Below, in pieces: positions 55,634 through 64,000 of a stretch of DNA of 64,000 nucleotides. The stretch spans positions 124,001 to 188,000 of the forward strand of contig NZ_CANMIO010000004.1 of assembly GCF_947497935.1 (NCBI RefSeq), read 5' to 3'. Numbering within the stretch: the first letter of the stretch is position 1; each line of letters opens with the position of its first letter. This DNA is from an uncultured Shewanella sp. (lineage in GTDB: Bacteria > Pseudomonadota > Gammaproteobacteria > Enterobacterales > Shewanellaceae). Under the pieces are notes generated by a model. The model saw nothing but the letters and a program-made list of their open reading frames with translations, ran no database searches and was not told the DNA's origin. Both the position numbers and the translations under genes were made by a program.

Positions 55634-56677
55634 CTATTTATCAGTTGCGATATCACCTAACAGCAATTGATAAAGAGACTCTGAATCAAGCACGACGCCT
55701 TGGCCACCGCTTTCAGATATTGCCTCGACCAGTCCCGGCGACTCCACATAGGTATAGAGGTAAAACGGCGTCTTATCGCCCTTGGCCCGAATAGCCTGCA
55801 ATAATTTCAACCCAGCCAACGAGTCACCGTGGCGCCCCATATCAGAAATCACAGCTTGATAGTGATACATGGACAGTAGCATCAAGGCCTCTTCTGAGGT
55901 TACTGTGTTATAAACACCGATGTTCTTCTGCTCTAAGTAGGCTTTTTCGACGAGATTATTTTCGGGGTGATCATCGACCCACAATACACGACCGTCGGCA
56001 TTGTGGGGTTCACTGTAGGCCAATTGTTTTTTGGCTTCTGAATTTGAGGCTTCCCCCTGCCAAAACTGAAAAAATAACCCTAATATCAGCAGCAATGCGA
56101 TTAGTGCCTTAGCGAGTAGCTCCCAACCAGAAGCTTGAGTTATACGTTTAGGGCTCTCTTTTTTAGCTTGGGAGTTTTCAATGTCGGGTTCGGGATCTTG
56201 CATCGTTATCGACTCAACGACTTCAACACTTCTATCGACTTCACGCCGAACCCGAGTTCGTCTTTCATTATTAATACTGTGGCTATGGCTATGGCTATGG
56301 CTATGGCTTTCAGATTGCGAGCTTGCTTGTGGCTCAAGCTCTATTTGGGTCTTGGCGAGAAGCTGCTTACCAAGTTGATGCTCTAATCGATAACCGCGAC
56401 CGTGAACGGTCTGGATAAGCGGCCCTTGATAGCCCGCCTTACAGAAAAGCTTGCGTGTATCAGACACCAGCTTAGATAAAGACATATCAGATACGACCGT
56501 GCCTTGCCAGATGAGGTCTAAACACTCCTGTTTGCTACAGTGATCGGGGTAGCGCTCTGCCAACATAGCCAACAGAGTCATATTCCGCTCATCGATAGCG
56601 AGACAATCCCCATCAACGTTCAGTTCTAATGTTTCACTGTCTATGGAGAATTCACTAAAACTTAGCAGCATGTACAC
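55634..56677 (-). CDS. ToxR-like winged-helix protein with a receiver-like C-terminal domain
   Basis: 347 residues. An OmpR-type winged helix (about 5-100; VVSDMSLSKLVSDTRKLF, IQTVHGRGYRL) is followed by a linker with a (Ser-His)n tract near 123-132, one TM helix (WELLAKALIALLLILGLFFQFW, about 183-204) and a receiver-like domain (about 228-340). The latter has VLWVDDHPENN, AVISDMGRHG (candidate phospho-Asp near 277) and YLYTYVES, but the usual conserved Lys is not evident (GGQGVVLDS). With one TM helix the receiver would be periplasmic, where phosphorylation is not known. Looks like CadC/ToxR with a reused receiver fold. Target genes unknown. Confidence 0.8.
   Translation of the reverse strand: MYMLLSFSEFSIDSETLELNVDGDCLAIDERNMTLLAMLAERYPDHCSKQECLDLIWQGTVVSDMSLSKLVSDTRKLFCKAGYQGPLIQTVHGRGYRLEHQLGKQLLAKTQIELEPQASSQSESHSHSHSHSHSINNERRTRVRREVDRSVEVVESITMQDPEPDIENSQAKKESPKRITQASGWELLAKALIALLLILGLFFQFWQGEASNSEAKKQLAYSEPHNADGRVLWVDDHPENNLVEKAYLEQKNIGVYNTVTSEEALMLLSMYHYQAVISDMGRHGDSLAGLKLLQAIRAKGDKTPFYLYTYVESPGLVEAISESGGQGVVLDSESLYQLLLGDIATDK
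56281..56304. repeat. Hexanucleotide tract GGCTAT x4 inside the regulator gene
   Basis: Four GGCTAT units encode alternating Ser-His on the minus strand. Unit length is a multiple of three, so number changes keep the frame. Confidence 0.9.
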
Positions 56678-56807
56678 AAGTCCTTAATTGGCGTAAAAAA
56701 AAACATGCATATATAATGCATTAAAGCTCACCTTTGAGTAAACAGTGATGAGGTCGAATCAATCTAGATAACGATACACGCCTGGCCTTATCGTAAAAAT
56801 GTGGACA

Positions 56808-56836
56808 AGAAAAAGCCCCGCTATCGCGAGGCTTAT
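56808..56836 (-). terminator. Terminator after pepB
   Basis: Imperfect stem AAGCCCCGC...GCGAGGCTT with T-run TTTTTC on the minus strand. The remaining 344 bases between genes contain degenerate TTATTAGTTTT-like repeats (56940-57020) and no gene. Confidence 0.65.
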
Positions 56837-57021
56837 TACTAACACGGACTGAGACTATACTAGCCTGCTTGCCCAAACTTAAATATTGGCCATTTGTATT
56901 AGCTTTCTTTACTAAGCATCTATTCCAGGCTTTTATATCAGGCTTTAGTATTGGTTATTAGCACTAGCCACTAACACTGGTTACTAACTCTGATTATTAG
57001 TTTTAGTTATTAGTTTTGTTA

Positions 57022-58299
57022 TTAGTCTTCTAATAGACCGGCGATAGTTAATACCCCGTGGGTCGTCGCGCCAGGAGCCCATAGGTGATCACCCGAGTCC
57101 GAAAACGCCGAGGCTAAATCAATATGTAACCAGTTAGCTTCTGGGGCGACAAAGCGCCATAGGAAGCCTGCTGCATTCGATGCACCACCGGCTCCACCAC
57201 CTTTCATCGGGCGACTGTTTGCCGTATCGGCATAGGCACTTGGGCAGTTATCTTTATGCCAAGGGTCCAATGGTAGCGGCCAAACACGCTCACCCACTGC
57301 CATTGCTTTTTGTTGTGCCAACGCTAGCATCTCAGGCTTAGGTGAGAAAATAGCGTTGTAGTTAGTACCTACAGCCATAACCGCTGCGCCCGTAAGGGTC
57401 GCTGCATCGATAATCACTGGCGCGCCTGTTTCTGAGGCAGCTTGTAAACCATCGGCCAGTACCAAGCGACCTTCAGCATCGGTATTGACCACTTCTACTG
57501 TGACGCCATTCTTATATTTTAGAATGTCACCAAGCTTGTAAGCATGACCACTGATGAGGTTTTCCGCGCAGCATAAGAACAATTTTACTCGCTTGTTAAG
57601 GCCAGATTTCATTGCAAGACCTAAAGCCGCAGTCACCGTCGCCGCGCCGCCCATATCACACTTCATGCCAAGCATGCCTTCAGAGCCTTTAATGCTATAT
57701 CCGCCAGAGTCGAAGGTGATCCCTTTACCAACTAAGGCAACAGAGACATCGGCGTCACTCGCTAATGGGTTAAAGTCTAACTCAAGCAGCGCAGGTGGAC
57801 GCTCACTGCCGCGGCCTACAGCGTGAATACCAATCCACTTCTCTGTTAATAGTGCTTCGCCTTCAATAATGCGATAGCTCACCTTGTCACCGCCGATATC
57901 GCTAAGCCATTTAGCCGCTTGAGTCGCTAGCGCCACAGGTGATAAGTTTTCAGGTGTTTCATTAATCAGGTGACGAGCAAATGTCGCACTTTCAAGCCGG
58001 CTCGCTAACAACGCCTGAGTCGCACCGTCACCAGTCCATTCAATAATGGGGGTGGTAAGCGCTGTGGCAAACCCTTGTGCAAAAGCCCACTGCAGATCTA
58101 AGCTCCATAGCTCACCAGCAAGGGCGACTTTAGTCACGCCTTGCTGTTCTAACTTACGTGCCGCTTGCTGTACATGAAGCAAAGCATCGCCCTCTATCAT
58201 ATGAATAGAGGCTAACTCCCCTTGAAAGGTCACATCTGCTCTGCCCCAATGAGCTGCAGCAGGTTCGTTAGTTAGTGTCACTTTCATAAAATCCGTCAT
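57022..58299 (-). CDS. pepB: Peptidase B (M17 leucyl aminopeptidase family)
   Basis: 425 residues, like E. coli PepB (427), a cytosolic broad-specificity aminopeptidase with two metal ions. Metal and catalytic stretches are GKGITFDSGGYSIKG (about 193), KCDMGGAA, and the M17 signature NTDAEGRLVLADGL (about 272). Starts M-T-D-F-M; ATG 58299 and an internal ATG at residue 5 are both possible. Divergent from sfsA across 307 bases, which contains no further gene. Confidence 0.92.
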   Translation of the reverse strand: MTDFMKVTLTNEPAAAHWGRADVTFQGELASIHMIEGDALLHVQQAARKLEQQGVTKVALAGELWSLDLQWAFAQGFATALTTPIIEWTGDGATQALLASRLESATFARHLINETPENLSPVALATQAAKWLSDIGGDKVSYRIIEGEALLTEKWIGIHAVGRGSERPPALLELDFNPLASDADVSVALVGKGITFDSGGYSIKGSEGMLGMKCDMGGAATVTAALGLAMKSGLNKRVKLFLCCAENLISGHAYKLGDILKYKNGVTVEVVNTDAEGRLVLADGLQAASETGAPVIIDAATLTGAAVMAVGTNYNAIFSPKPEMLALAQQKAMAVGERVWPLPLDPWHKDNCPSAYADTANSRPMKGGGAGGASNAAGFLWRFVAPEANWLHIDLASAFSDSGDHLWAPGATTHGVLTIAGLLED

Positions 58300-58606
58300 G
58301 CTAGGTCCTTATTATATAAATCGATGTTGCCAATAACCGCTGCTTACCGCCGCTATTACCCACAACCAGCCTATTTTTAGTGCAAGCAGTCTACTGGATC
58401 CCTGACCATATCTAAAGACGATAGTCATAACAGCAGGACTATAATAGTGGCAGCATTTTGAGACAGGTAATTAAGCGCCCCTTGATATCGCTCTGTTTTG
58501 CTCGATGTCATCAGTCTTGTTCTAATTAAAGCTGCAGCAAACACTTGCCACAGCTAAGGCAAATTTTGCTAACCTAGGCACAAAGCAGCTCAACACAGAC
58601 ATCTAT
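58300..58606. other. Divergent pepB/sfsA intergenic region
   Basis: Contains the promoters of both genes by position. No operator or repeat recognised. Confidence 0.5.
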
Positions 58607-59311
58607 ATGGAATTTAGTCCCTCTTTCGAAACTGGCGTGTTAATCCAACGCTATAAACGCTTTTTAACTGATATCACCATAGACAATGGCGAACAGGTCA
58701 CCATTCATTGCCCTAATACTGGCTCGATGAAGAACTGCTTATTTCCCGGTGAGAAAGTCTGGTTCTCTACCTCTGATAACCCTAAACGTAAATACAGCCG
58801 CACCTGGGAGTTAGCCCAAACCCCAGATGGCCACATCATTGGCATCAATACTGGTCGCGCCAATGCACTGGCAGAAGAGGCGATTCAAGCAGGTGTCATT
58901 ACTGAATTACAGGGCTACGATTCTCTGCGGCGAGAAGTGAAATACGGCAGTGAAAACAGCCGTATCGATATCTTGCTTGAGGATACAGAAAAGCCCAACT
59001 GCTATATAGAAGTCAAAAGTTGTACTTTATTAGAAGAGGGACAAGGCTACTTTCCTGACGCCGTGACAGCTAGGGGACAAAAACATCTGCGCGAACTGAT
59101 GGAGATGGTGGAGCAAGGACAACGCGCGGTATTGCTATTTGTTGTTCAGCATTCGGGCATAAATAGTGTTCAAGCTGCGGCGCATATCGATGCTGAATAT
59201 GCCCAGTTACTCAGTGAGGCTTATTGCAAAGGTGTCGAGATAATCGCCTATAGCACCGACTCATCGCCCTCGGGGGCGACTCTGGTTAAATCCTGTCCGG
59301 TTAAAATCTAA
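58607..59311 (+). CDS. sfsA: SfsA, DNA/RNA nuclease family
   Basis: 234 residues, matching E. coli SfsA in length, an OB-fold plus PD-(D/E)XK nuclease-like domain protein linked to sugar fermentation in E. coli. [20 protein letters not shown] (about 31-50), then [19 protein letters not shown] (about 109-127) with [14 protein letters not shown] and [16 protein letters not shown]. Immediately precedes dksA, its usual neighbour. Confidence 0.94.
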   Translation: MEFSPSFETGVLIQRYKRFLTDITIDNGEQVTIHCPNTGSMKNCLFPGEKVWFSTSDNPKRKYSRTWELAQTPDGHIIGINTGRANALAEEAIQAGVITELQGYDSLRREVKYGSENSRIDILLEDTEKPNCYIEVKSCTLLEEGQGYFPDAVTARGQKHLRELMEMVEQGQRAVLLFVVQHSGINSVQAAAHIDAEYAQLLSEAYCKGVEIIAYSTDSSPSGATLVKSCPVKI

Positions 59312-59470
59312 TTCGCCCTGTATGGTTGAAATTGTTCTTAATAGCGGACATAGTCAAAGAATAGAAGCCAATTACCACAAATTATTTGCCTAGTTCAAAG
59401 CTTTCTGATATAGATAGCGGCCGTTATTAAAAGACGCCCTACAACGCAAATGATTAACAGGAGATGCGTT

Positions 59471-59914
59471 ATGCCTGAAGGCACTAAAAAACTTGGCGTG
59501 CTCGCTATTGCAGGTGTAGATCCTTACCAGGAAAAACCAGGTGAGGAGTACATGAACGACGCCCAATTGGGTCACTTTAAGACTATTCTTGGAGCTTGGC
59601 GTAACCAATTGCGTGAAGAAGTTGATCGCACTCTGAATCACATGCAAGACGAAGCCGCTAATTTCCCAGATCCTGTCGACCGCGCAGCTCAGGAAGAAGA
59701 GTTCAGCTTAGAATTACGTGCGCGTGATAGAGAGCGTAAGCTGATTAAGAAGATCGAAAAGACAATGCAAAAGATTGAAGAAGACGATTTCGGCTTCTGT
59801 GAATCTTGTGGCATCGAAATCGGTATTCGTCGATTAGAAGCACGTCCTACAGCCGATCAGTGTATTGACTGTAAAACGTTAGCTGAGATCAAAGAAAAGC
59901 AGATGGCAGGCTAA
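59471..59914 (+). CDS. dksA: RNA polymerase-binding regulator DksA
   Basis: 147 residues from ATG 59471, which has GGAG 8 bases upstream; the frame open from 59450 adds a non-family leader. Binds RNA polymerase secondary channel and, with ppGpp, controls rRNA and amino acid promoters. Coiled coil with DxxDxA-like tip region [14 protein letters not shown] and a C4 zinc finger CESCG...CIDC near 117-138 (all four Cys present). Followed by a terminator hairpin and gluQ, conserved order. Confidence 0.96.
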   Translation: MPEGTKKLGVLAIAGVDPYQEKPGEEYMNDAQLGHFKTILGAWRNQLREEVDRTLNHMQDEAANFPDPVDRAAQEEEFSLELRARDRERKLIKKIEKTMQKIEEDDFGFCESCGIEIGIRRLEARPTADQCIDCKTLAEIKEKQMAG

Positions 59915-59929
59915 ATGCTATCTTAAGGT

Positions 59930-59960
59930 GCGGAGCTTATGGCTCCGCTCTTTTGCTTTT
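59930..59960 (+). terminator. Terminator between dksA and gluQ
   Basis: GCGGAGC-TTATG-GCTCCGC followed by TCTTTTGCTTTT. Confidence 0.82.
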
Positions 59961-59971
59961 GGCGTCAGTAA

Positions 59972-60850
59972 ATGCTTAACACGACTCCTTATATAGGCCG
60001 ATTTGCGCCTTCCCCATCTGGCCCTCTTCATTTTGGTTCATTGATTGCTGCCCTCGGCAGTTTTTTGCGTGCCCGCTCCTTAGGCGGCAAATGGTTGGTT
60101 CGTATCGAAGACATCGATCCGCCACGTGAAATTGCAGGCGCAAGCAGTGCCATTTTGAAAACCCTTGAAGCCTATGGCCTAGAGTGGGATGAGACGGTGC
60201 TCTATCAGAGCCAACGCCTTGACGTATATCAAGCTAGCATTGAACAATTACTACAAGATAATCAAGCCTATTATTGTCAGTGCACCCGCAAGCAGATCCA
60301 AGCTATGGGCGGCAGTTACGATGGCCGTTGCGGCCAGCGATTAGAGCCACTCAGCCAAGGGGCTATTCGAGTACGCAATCCATTTGGCGTCGAGCATTTT
60401 GTCGATCAGCATATGGGACGAGTGTCAGTCGATAGCGCATTTGCGGCCGAAGACTTTATTATCAAGCGCAGTGATGGTTTATATGCTTATCAGTTGGCGG
60501 TGGTACTCGATGATATTCATCAGCAAATTACCGAAGTCGTCAGAGGTTGCGATCTACTTGAGCCAACTTGTCGACAAGAGAGCTTGTATCAGATCCTCAA
60601 AGCGCCAGCACCACAGTGGTTGCACCTGCCGTTAGCCTGCGCCGAAAAAGGTAGAAAGCTATCTAAGCAAAATCATGCGCCCGCGATCGATAACCAGCAC
60701 CCACAAGCCAGTATTAACGCCGCTTTAGCCTTCTTAGGTCAACAGCCTGTGATAGCTGAATCTCAGGTCAGTAAGATGATTGAACAGGCCGTGAGTCAAT
60801 TTGATCTCTCGAAGGTACCTAAACAATCGGAAATACTCCTTGATACGTGA
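59972..60850 (+). CDS. gluQ: Glutamyl-queuosine tRNA(Asp) synthetase
   Basis: 292-residue GluRS-like enzyme without an anticodon-binding domain that attaches glutamate to queuosine at position 34 of tRNA(Asp). HIGH-type PSGPLHFGSL (about 14), zinc ligands in YYCQCTRKQI and YDGRCGQ, and the KMSKS-like GRKLSKQNHA. Start ATG 59972. Conserved neighbour of dksA. Confidence 0.94.
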   Translation: MLNTTPYIGRFAPSPSGPLHFGSLIAALGSFLRARSLGGKWLVRIEDIDPPREIAGASSAILKTLEAYGLEWDETVLYQSQRLDVYQASIEQLLQDNQAYYCQCTRKQIQAMGGSYDGRCGQRLEPLSQGAIRVRNPFGVEHFVDQHMGRVSVDSAFAAEDFIIKRSDGLYAYQLAVVLDDIHQQITEVVRGCDLLEPTCRQESLYQILKAPAPQWLHLPLACAEKGRKLSKQNHAPAIDNQHPQASINAALAFLGQQPVIAESQVSKMIEQAVSQFDLSKVPKQSEILLDT

Positions 60851-60937
60851 GCTCAATCGTATACTCATTAAGCTTTAATTGAGTTATCATAGCCCACTTG
60901 TTTTTACCCAAATTAAGATCCAAATCAGAGGTGTCCC

Positions 60938-62335
60938 ATTTTTCGCCGTATTAGCCAATTCTGTAAACAGCTTTTTGAAGATAGTCCAAAAGCTGAAGAA
61001 CACACACAGACAGGTCTTAGTCTAGAGGTCGTGCCTAGAAATGCGCACGCAATTTCTCGCAGACAGATCAGTGAAAATGCGATCAAAGTACTCTATCGAC
61101 TACATAAGTCAGGCTTTAAAGCCTATTTAGTCGGTGGTGGTGTACGCGACATCTTATTGGGCTTGCAACCGAAAGATTTCGATGTAGTTACCAATGCGAC
61201 ACCAGAAGAGATCAAGCGTCTGTTCCGTAACTGCCGACTCGTTGGTCGCCGCTTCCGCCTCGCTCATATCGTTTTTGGACGCGATGTAATTGAGGTTGCT
61301 ACCCTGCGGGGACACCACGTCGATAGCGGCGAAAAGATCTCTAAGACGAATGAGTCAGGTCGACTACTGCGTGACAATGTCTACGGCAGCATAGATGAAG
61401 ACGCCGAGCGTCGTGACTTTACCGTTAACGCACTGTATTACGACATTAGCGACTTCTCTATTCACAGCTATGGCGGTGGATTACAAGATTTAGAATCGCG
61501 CACTATCCGCTTGATTGGCGATCCAGAGACTCGCTACCGTGAAGATCCTGTGCGTATGCTTCGCGCAGTGCGTTTCGCGACTAAGCTAGATATGAGCATT
61601 GAACCTAAGGCTGCCGAGCCAATTAAAGGCCTAGCGCATCTGCTTAAAGATATTCCTGCCGCGCGTATGTATGAAGAAGTATTGAAGCTGTTTTTCGCAG
61701 GAAAAGCGCTTGAAAACTACCATATGATGCGAGAATTTGGTCTATTTGAGCCACTATTTCCTCAGGTTGAAGCACTGTTAAAAGAATATCCAAACGGTGA
61801 AACCGCTAAATTAATACAAGAAATGATGGCAAGTACCGATGAGCGCATTGCGCAAGATAAGCCGGTTACTCCAGCCTTCTTCTATGCGGCGCTACTTTGG
61901 TACCCATTAAGCCAACGCGCAGACGATATCGCACTGGAAAGCGGCCTAAGCTCTTACGACGCATATAATGCAGCCATGGGTGATGTCATGGAGCAGCAAT
62001 GCCGAACCATTAGTGTTCCACGCCGCTTTAGCACTATCACTAAAGATATTTGGCAATTACAACTTAGATTCGACCGAAACAAAGGCACCAAGGCCTTTAG
62101 ATTTATCGAACATCCTAAGTTTAGAGCCGCATACGATCTCTTATTGCTTCGCGCCCATGCCGAAGGTGGTGTTTTAGCTAAGAGCGCCGCGTGGTGGAAG
62201 AGCTTTGTCGAAGGCAATGAAGATCAACGTAATGTGATTGCTCGCTCAGCCAATAAAGGTGGCCGTAACCGCAACTCTAACCAACGTCGTCGCCGTAAGC
62301 CAAGTGCTAAAGCGGCACCAAAATCTGCAGAATAA
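60938..62335 (+). CDS. pcnB: Poly(A) polymerase I, probable AUU start
   Basis: Adds poly(A) tails to RNA 3' ends for decay. The first ATG/GTG-type start is GTG 61031, but sequence upstream in frame (IFRRISQFCKQLFEDSPKAE) matches the E. coli PcnB N-terminus, and no ATG, GTG or TTG lies between the in-frame stop at 60914 and that homology. ATT at 60938, six bases after AGAGG, fits the rare AUU start known for E. coli pcnB and gives 465 residues. GGGVRDILLG and DFDVVTNATP form the nucleotidyltransferase core, RRDFTVNALYYD follows, and a basic tail (RRRRK) closes it. Coupled to folK by TAATG. Confidence 0.92.
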   Translation: MFRRISQFCKQLFEDSPKAEEHTQTGLSLEVVPRNAHAISRRQISENAIKVLYRLHKSGFKAYLVGGGVRDILLGLQPKDFDVVTNATPEEIKRLFRNCRLVGRRFRLAHIVFGRDVIEVATLRGHHVDSGEKISKTNESGRLLRDNVYGSIDEDAERRDFTVNALYYDISDFSIHSYGGGLQDLESRTIRLIGDPETRYREDPVRMLRAVRFATKLDMSIEPKAAEPIKGLAHLLKDIPAARMYEEVLKLFFAGKALENYHMMREFGLFEPLFPQVEALLKEYPNGETAKLIQEMMASTDERIAQDKPVTPAFFYAALLWYPLSQRADDIALESGLSSYDAYNAAMGDVMEQQCRTISVPRRFSTITKDIWQLQLRFDRNKGTKAFRFIEHPKFRAAYDLLLLRAHAEGGVLAKSAAWWKSFVEGNEDQRNVIARSANKGGRNRNSNQRRRRKPSAKAAPKSAE

Positions 62336-62829
62336 TGGCGCAAGTCTATGTCGCGTTAGGCGCTAACTTAGCCGATCCAATTAGCCAGCTCGATAATGCC
62401 TGTGATGCATTGTTGAGTCTGGCGAATGCAGATTCCTTCAGCGTTTCCCCCTATTATCGCTCCGCCCCTATGGGTGACGTCGAGCAGCCAGATTACGTCA
62501 ATGCCGTAGCAGGCTTTCAAACCATGCTATCGCCTATTGCGTTACTCGATGCCTTGCAGAGTATTGAAAATCTGCAAGGCCGAGTTAGAGAACTACGCTG
62601 GGGACCGAGAACGCTCGATTTAGATCTATTGCTTTATGACAAGCAGCTTATCGATACCCCTCGCTTGACCGTGCCCCATTATGGGATGCGTGATCGCAGT
62701 TTCGTATTGGTACCGCTTGCGGATATTGCACCAGAGCTTATCTTGCCAGACAATACTCCGCTTTCAAGTTTGCTCAACGAGTCATTAAGATCCGAGCTAG
62801 TGTTAGCTCAAGCTCTGACTGCTGAATAA
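62335..62829 (+). CDS. folK: 6-hydroxymethyl-7,8-dihydropterin pyrophosphokinase
   Basis: HPPK of folate synthesis, 164 residues, cytoplasmic. ALGANLADP (about 7), RWGPRTLDLDLLLYD (about 88-102, the diphosphokinase signature with two catalytic Asp) and VPHYGMRDRSFVL-type region. Its ATG overlaps the pcnB stop by one base. Confidence 0.95.
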   Translation: MAQVYVALGANLADPISQLDNACDALLSLANADSFSVSPYYRSAPMGDVEQPDYVNAVAGFQTMLSPIALLDALQSIENLQGRVRELRWGPRTLDLDLLLYDKQLIDTPRLTVPHYGMRDRSFVLVPLADIAPELILPDNTPLSSLLNESLRSELVLAQALTAE

Positions 62830-62962
62830 GTGACATTCGGCCGTTGTGATTTTCTGTTAGTATAATTCGCATCCGTAATAAAAGGGTTTAACACCGAGAT
62901 CATTGAAGTGAGCCCATATTGGCCTACAACCACTTCACAAATTGGGTTAGAAAGTTACCATT

Positions 62963-63757
62963 ATGTCCAAAATTACAAGTTCTACACTACGTACCTTCAA
63001 GCAGGAAGGGAAGAAGTTCACCGCATTAACTGCCTATGACGCCAGCTTTGCCGGCGCGTTCGATAGCGAAGGCATTGACGTACTACTCGTCGGTGATTCG
63101 ATGGGGATGGTACTGCAAGGACATAGCGATACCCTGCCAGTGACAGTCGACGATATTGCCTACCACACACGTTGCGTTCGTCGTGGTATTGAGCGCGCTC
63201 TGCTGATTGCCGATATGCCATTTATGAGTTATGCAACACCTGAGCAAACCATGATGAATGCCACTACGCTGATGCAAGCGGGCGCAAATATGGTCAAGGT
63301 TGAGGGCGGTAAATGGCTACTCGAAAGCGTAGCTATGCTGACAGAGCGCGGCATTCCTGTCTGCGCGCACTTAGGCTTAACGCCACAGTCTGTCCACGTA
63401 TTTGGCGGCTTTAAAGTGCAGGGTCGCGATGCCGACAATGCTCAGCGAATTCTTGATGAAGCCAAGGCACTAGAAGCCGCTGGCGCTCAGCTGTTAGTGG
63501 TTGAATGCATACCAGCACCGCTAGCCAAAGCGATTACCGAAGCTCTGACAATCCCAGTCATAGGTATTGGGGCGGGTAAAGATACCGACGGCCAAATCCT
63601 AGTCATGCACGATGTACTTGGGATCTCTAGCGGCTATATTCCACGCTTCTCTAAAAACTACCTCAAGCAGACAGGTGAAATTCGCGCCGCTGTTCGTGCC
63701 TATATTGATGAAGTGGCCGAAGGGACTTTCCCTGGCAGCGAGCACACCTTTAACTAG
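62963..63757 (+). CDS. panB: Ketopantoate hydroxymethyltransferase
   Basis: 264 residues, pantothenate synthesis: 2-oxoisovalerate + methylene-THF to ketopantoate. [20 protein letters not shown] and [12 protein letters not shown] near 19-52 (metal and substrate sites), VKVEGG (about 113) and the C-terminal FPGSEHTF. Start ATG 62963. Next gene is panC. Confidence 0.96.
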   Translation: MSKITSSTLRTFKQEGKKFTALTAYDASFAGAFDSEGIDVLLVGDSMGMVLQGHSDTLPVTVDDIAYHTRCVRRGIERALLIADMPFMSYATPEQTMMNATTLMQAGANMVKVEGGKWLLESVAMLTERGIPVCAHLGLTPQSVHVFGGFKVQGRDADNAQRILDEAKALEAAGAQLLVVECIPAPLAKAITEALTIPVIGIGAGKDTDGQILVMHDVLGISSGYIPRFSKNYLKQTGEIRAAVRAYIDEVAEGTFPGSEHTFN

Positions 63758-63771
63758 TGTCTATTCACTCG

Positions 63772-63793
63772 CTCTCAACCTATGAGTTGAGAG
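63772..63793. other. Hairpin between panB and panC
   Basis: CTCTCAAC-CTATGA-GTTGAGAG, perfect 8-bp stem, followed by CATTCTTTAATT. Probably attenuates rather than terminates because panC follows after 35 bases. Confidence 0.5.
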
Positions 63794-63827
63794 CCATTCT
63801 TTAATTGAGTACCAGAGCAGTAAAACC

Positions 63828-64000
63828 ATGATCACGACTCAATCTATCTCTGATATCCGCAAACAAGTAACAGCATGGCGACTAAAGGGCGAAACCGTTG
63901 CTTTTGTCCCGACCATGGGCAACCTGCATTTAGGTCATATCACCTTAGTTAAAGAGGCCAAGACTCGTGCCGATCACGTGGTTGCTTCTATCTTTGTTAA
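63828..64000 (+). CDS. panC: Pantothenate synthetase, N-terminal part (cut by window edge)
   Basis: Joins pantoate and beta-alanine with ATP. 57 residues visible, starting at ATG 63828. [18 protein letters not shown] holds the HLGH form of the nucleotidyl-transferase HIGH motif. Downstream part missing from window. Confidence 0.92.
   Translation, partial: MITTQSISDIRKQVTAWRLKGETVAFVPTMGNLHLGHITLVKEAKTRADHVVASIFV

Overview
The window reads as a contiguous piece of a gammaproteobacterial chromosome, most likely Shewanella or a close marine relative. Pointers are a periplasmic tetraheme flavocytochrome c fumarate reductase (fccA), the dsdC/dsdX/dsdA D-serine set, a single-subunit quinol NO reductase with NorR, and the conserved block mrcB-hrpB-thpR...sfsA-dksA-gluQ-pcnB-folK-panB-panC. 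No rRNA, tRNA, CRISPR array, integrase, transposase or phage gene was seen. The genus is inferred from gene content, not from a marker gene.

Layout. 1-3.2 kb: partial hldE, an LpxL-type acyltransferase, a heptamer array plus a dispersed repeat, and an S41 protease. 3.6-8.1 kb: NO detoxification, with norB behind three NorR-type sites and a sigma54 promoter, then norR. 8.1-13.3 kb: a pair of M16 peptidase-like proteins, then a chromosomal pair resembling plasmid ParM and ParR. 13.4-20.3 kb: dsdA-dsdX and divergent dsdC, zapE, a small unknown gene and a leucine-rich-repeat protein. 20.4-27.9 kb: fccA divergent from a two-component system whose response regulator has a decayed AAA+ core, followed by a short secreted-peptide remnant, an anchored protein and a remnant of a second regulator. 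27.9-37.5 kb: a DAACS symporter, a three-gene SMC/condensin-like operon with no adjacent nuclease, and an AGCS symporter behind a tandem glycine riboswitch. 37.7-45.3 kb: a DUF3581-like protein, then a likely iron-responsive cluster (FecA-like receptor, porin, FMN-binding protein, lipoprotein, PepSY membrane protein) with two Fur-like boxes. 45.2-46.6 kb: three copies of a dispersed noncoding repeat around a GNAT gene, then a SotB-like exporter. 48-64 kb: the mrcB-to-panC block, interrupted by a 560-base repeat insertion, an unusual membrane-anchored regulator and pepB.

Most informative for follow-up: (1) the chromosomal ParM/ParR-like pair, with no plasmid genes around it; (2) the SMC/WH/kleisin-like trio; (3) a ToxR-like winged-helix protein with a receiver-like domain on the far side of its membrane helix; (4) dispersed repeats whose hairpins keep an ATGGAT/ATCCAT loop while the stems change, including a copy that split a thpR-derived repeat and is flanked by a 19-base direct repeat; (5) two intergenic remnants of paralogous genes (response regulator and lipoprotein 3' ends).

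Limits: function calls rest on reading motifs and remembered family features. No database search, structure prediction or alignment program was run. Start codons are chosen from ribosome-binding sites and family lengths and are stated where they differ from the longest open frame.
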